Below, one piece after another: positions 42,675-44,445 of a stretch of DNA of 44,445 bases (positions within the stretch are counted from its first letter, which is position 1; the number at the start of each line of letters is the position of its first letter). The translations under genes were made by a program, and so were the position numbers. The DNA comes from Streptococcus sanguinis (GTDB taxonomy: Bacteria > Bacillota > Bacilli > Lactobacillales > Streptococcaceae), in contig NZ_RJMM01000006.1 in the NCBI RefSeq assembly GCF_003943655.1, forward strand, positions 11,603-56,047. Reading direction: 5' to 3'. Below the pieces are notes generated by a model, which saw only the letters and a program-made list of their open reading frames with translations, did not search any database and was not told where the DNA came from.

Positions 42675-42729
42675 AGGCTGCTTTCCTTTCTTACTCTATT
42701 CTTACATTGGTTGGCTCTGAGTCAAACTC

Positions 42730-43788
42730 TCAGCTGCTGCAAATTTCCTCGATAGCTGCCAGGACTGTTTCCATCTCCTCTCGCCGTCCGATAGAGATGC
42801 GCAGAAAGTCTTTGATTCGTTCTGCTTTTGGAAAATACCGCACATAAATCCGACGCTCCTCTAACTGCTGGAAAAGCTCTGCTGCAGAAATTCCACTAGG
42901 CTGGGCTAGGACAAAGTTAGTCTGACTTGTCAGGACTTGGAAATCCAGCGCAGCCAATTCTCCAGCGAACCAATCTCGGGTCTCTTGAATGGCTCTACCG
43001 GTCTCCAGATAATAATCCCAGTCTTGCACCGCAGCAAGAGCCAAGCTCTCTGCTAACAGATCCACCGAGTAAGGATTGATGGAATCCTTGACAGCTTTCA
43101 TGACAGCTATTAAGTCTGGATGGCCAAGGCCGTAGCCCACCCGCAGACCAGCCAAGGCCGCATCCTTGGAAAAGGTCCGTGTGATAAAGAGGTTGGGATA
43201 GGTTTCTAGAAGAGGCAGGGCAGATTGACCGCCAAAGTGAATATAGGCCTCGTCCACCACCACGACCACATCTTGATTGGACGCCAGAATTTCCTCCAAC
43301 TGTTCCAGCGGCAGATAAATCCCTGTCGGAGCATTAGGATTAGCTAGGATAATGCCGCCGTTGTCTCCAAAATAATCTGACGGATGGACCTCAAAATCAT
43401 CTGTCAGAGGGATTTCGCGAAAAGGCACGTGATAGAGGTCAGCCCAGACCTTGTAAAAACCATAGGTCAAGTCTGGAAATAAGACCGACTCGCCACTGTT
43501 AAAGAAGGCCAGAAAAGCCATGGACAAGATGTCGTCACTTCCGTTTCCGATAATGAGCTGATCGGGCGATACACCCAAGTTGGCCGCCAAAGCCTGACAA
43601 AGCTCCGTCTGGTCCAAACTGGAATACTTTCGCAACTCCTGGTCATCAAAGTTCTGCAGGGCCTCTGCCACCTTAGGACTTGGCCCATAAGCATTTTCAT
43701 TGGTATTGAGCTTAATCATGTCTGGATCATTGGGTTGCTGCCCTGCTACATAGGGATTGATCTGCCTGAGACCTTTTAGCTTAACCAT
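42730..43788 (-). CDS. hisC: histidinol-phosphate aminotransferase
   Basis: HisC transfers an amino group from glutamate to imidazole acetol phosphate. The 352-residue fold-type I protein has [11 protein letters not shown] (near 27), [13 protein letters not shown] (near 80), [19 protein letters not shown], and the PLP lysine in [20 protein letters not shown] (near residue 210). It is the first gene of the operon, 130 bases after the T-box terminator. GAGAGGTGGCAAG precedes the ATG. Confidence 0.95.
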   Translation of the reverse strand: MVKLKGLRQINPYVAGQQPNDPDMIKLNTNENAYGPSPKVAEALQNFDDQELRKYSSLDQTELCQALAANLGVSPDQLIIGNGSDDILSMAFLAFFNSGESVLFPDLTYGFYKVWADLYHVPFREIPLTDDFEVHPSDYFGDNGGIILANPNAPTGIYLPLEQLEEILASNQDVVVVVDEAYIHFGGQSALPLLETYPNLFITRTFSKDAALAGLRVGYGLGHPDLIAVMKAVKDSINPYSVDLLAESLALAAVQDWDYYLETGRAIQETRDWFAGELAALDFQVLTSQTNFVLAQPSGISAAELFQQLEERRIYVRYFPKAERIKDFLRISIGRREEMETVLAAIEEICSS

Positions 43789-43918
43789 CTTGCCACCTCT
43801 CTTTCACGCACTAGCCATTATCTGACTCTGATTATCTTTTAGAACTTCTAATAAATGAAAGACGAACTTTACCGCTTTGCTAAAGGAAAATAGGGGAATC
43901 TTCTGATTTAAATATAAT

Positions 43919-44182
43919 AAAAAGCCCTCGCAAAAAAACTTTGCAAGGACGTTGACACGCGGTTCCACCTTTATTCAGCCCTCAGTCGCCTGAGGACTCT
44001 CTGGGAGTACGGGACTCCAGATTGATAACGGCAATCAGCCGTCGGACACTAGTCTCAGACTGCTGACTGATTTCGCATCCGCACTCAAGAATGTGTCGTC
44101 TAAGGATTGCATGCCATCTCACCATTAGGCACTCTCTGTTTCTTGTCTTAGACTTTTTCTCTCATTGCTTTCAATTTATTGT
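43919..44182 (-). ncRNA. T-box riboswitch leader of the his operon
   Basis: The conserved T-box sequence AAAGGTGGAACCGCG lies on the minus strand at 43958-43972, with antiterminator arms AAGG and CCTT and the 7-base bulge TGGAACC. Stem I (about 44090-44160) closes with GTCTAAG and CTTAGAC and contains the AGAGAG motif and GGTGAGA. On its 3' side the internal loop reads GA-CAC-A, a histidine codon (44093-44095), as specifier. The terminator stem GTCCTTGCAAA / TTTGCGAGGGC (43924-43950) is followed by TTTTT. Uncharged tRNA-His should favour the antiterminator and expression of hisC and the rest. The base N of TGGN is A; see findings. Confidence 0.85.
43924..43950 (-). terminator. T-box terminator
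   Basis: On the minus strand GTCCTTGCAAA and TTTGCGAGGGC form an 11-bp stem including two G-U pairs, followed by five T residues (43919-43923). Its 5' arm overlaps the antiterminator arm CCTT. Confidence 0.85.
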
Positions 44183-44187
44183 TGAAT

Positions 44188-44216
44188 ATTCTACATGAAT
44201 TTTTATTAAAAAGCAA
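44188..44216 (-). promoter_or_regulatory. promoter of the his operon
   Basis: TTGCTT (complement of 44211-44216), 17 bases, then TAGAAT (complement of 44188-44193). Transcription would start near 44182, giving a T-box leader of about 260 bases to the terminator. The upstream sequence (44217-44262) is very AT-rich. Confidence 0.75.
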
Positions 44217-44262
44217 GAGGAAAATTGAAAAAAAATTAAATATTTTTTTCTTTCTAAATGTA

Positions 44263-44445
44263 TTAACGTTCTTTCAGCATGGCACTAGACAAATCCAACA
44301 GATTAATCGCTGTTTCAAAATGCTCCCCCATCAGGTCATAGACAGCATCTTCACTTAAGACACCGCAAGCTATATTTTCAGGGAAATCCGGTCCATTCGA
44401 GAATTCTAAATCATCAAAAAATTCCTGACCAGTATAGTAGTCCCT
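44263..44445 (-). CDS. C-terminus of an unknown protein, cut by the window edge
   Basis: The last 60 codons of a minus-strand gene end in TAA at 44263-44265. The peptide is acidic and soluble-looking (it starts RDYYTGQEFFDDLEFSNGPD and ends in INLLDLSSAMLKER). I do not recognise the family. It stands upstream of the his T-box; no clear hairpin terminator lies between, only AT-rich sequence, so some read-through into the leader is possible. Confidence 0.6.
   Translation of the reverse strand, partial: RDYYTGQEFFDDLEFSNGPDFPENIACGVLSEDAVYDLMGEHFETAINLLDLSSAMLKER

Overview
The window looks like chromosomal DNA of an oral Streptococcus, most likely the sanguinis/gordonii group. This rests on AT-rich Firmicute codon use, strong AGGAGG-type ribosome binding sites, and gene families such as DnaD, TrmK, the PdxR/PdxK/ECF cassette, DUF3042 and DUF2207. 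A complete histidine operon with a T-box leader also fits that group. No prophage, insertion sequence, CRISPR array, tRNA or rRNA is visible. Almost all genes lie on the minus strand; four of about 50 read plus (DUF1836, HlyIII, PdxR, DUF3042 and DUF2207 being the plus-strand set, with the first two in one operon).

Layout. 1-2.9 kb: the N-terminus of a membrane protein, peroxide-stress protein YaaA, a VanZ-like protein, then a plus-strand DUF1836 regulator and HlyIII pair. 2.9-5.7 kb: a vitamin B6 salvage cassette (ECF S-component, pyridoxal kinase, divergent MocR regulator). 5.7-11.5 kb: a heterodimeric ABC exporter, YjbR-like protein, CutC and a YpmS-like protein. 11.7-14.4 kb: rmlA-rmlC-rmlB for dTDP-rhamnose, with a structured repeat-like element between rmlC and rmlB. 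14.6-19.2 kb: a ZIP transporter gene broken by an amber codon, a Nudix hydrolase, a membrane protein gene with two frameshifts in A6 runs, a DadA-like oxidoreductase, Nif3 and TrmK. 19.4-25 kb: YghU-like GST, DnaD, MetA (predicted acetyltransferase) with two MET-boxes, Apt and RecJ. 25-32 kb: HD phosphohydrolase, acyltransferase, methyltransferase, SDR, RNase Z, an unknown protein, HflX and MiaA. 32-35 kb: DUF3042, an unknown membrane protein and a DUF2207 protein. 35-44.2 kb: hisC-Z-G-D-B-H-A-F-I-E-K plus a GNAT gene, preceded by a T-box with a CAC (His) specifier candidate. The last 183 bases are the C-terminus of an unknown protein.

How the genes work together. The his operon encodes all steps from PRPP and ATP to histidinol and on to histidine, using the short HisG plus HisZ and a PHP-type phosphatase; charged tRNA is the likely signal. 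MetA is likely controlled by the LysR-type MtaR/MetR through MET-boxes placed at about -66 and -32. PdxR and PdxK-PdxU share one symmetric promoter region, so their transcription should be mutually exclusive. I did not find a clearly new multi-gene system. The most interesting points are regulatory architecture (pdx, metA, DUF1836), the MITE-like element in the rml operon, the PdxR that lacks the PLP lysine, and the two degraded genes around 14.6-16.6 kb.
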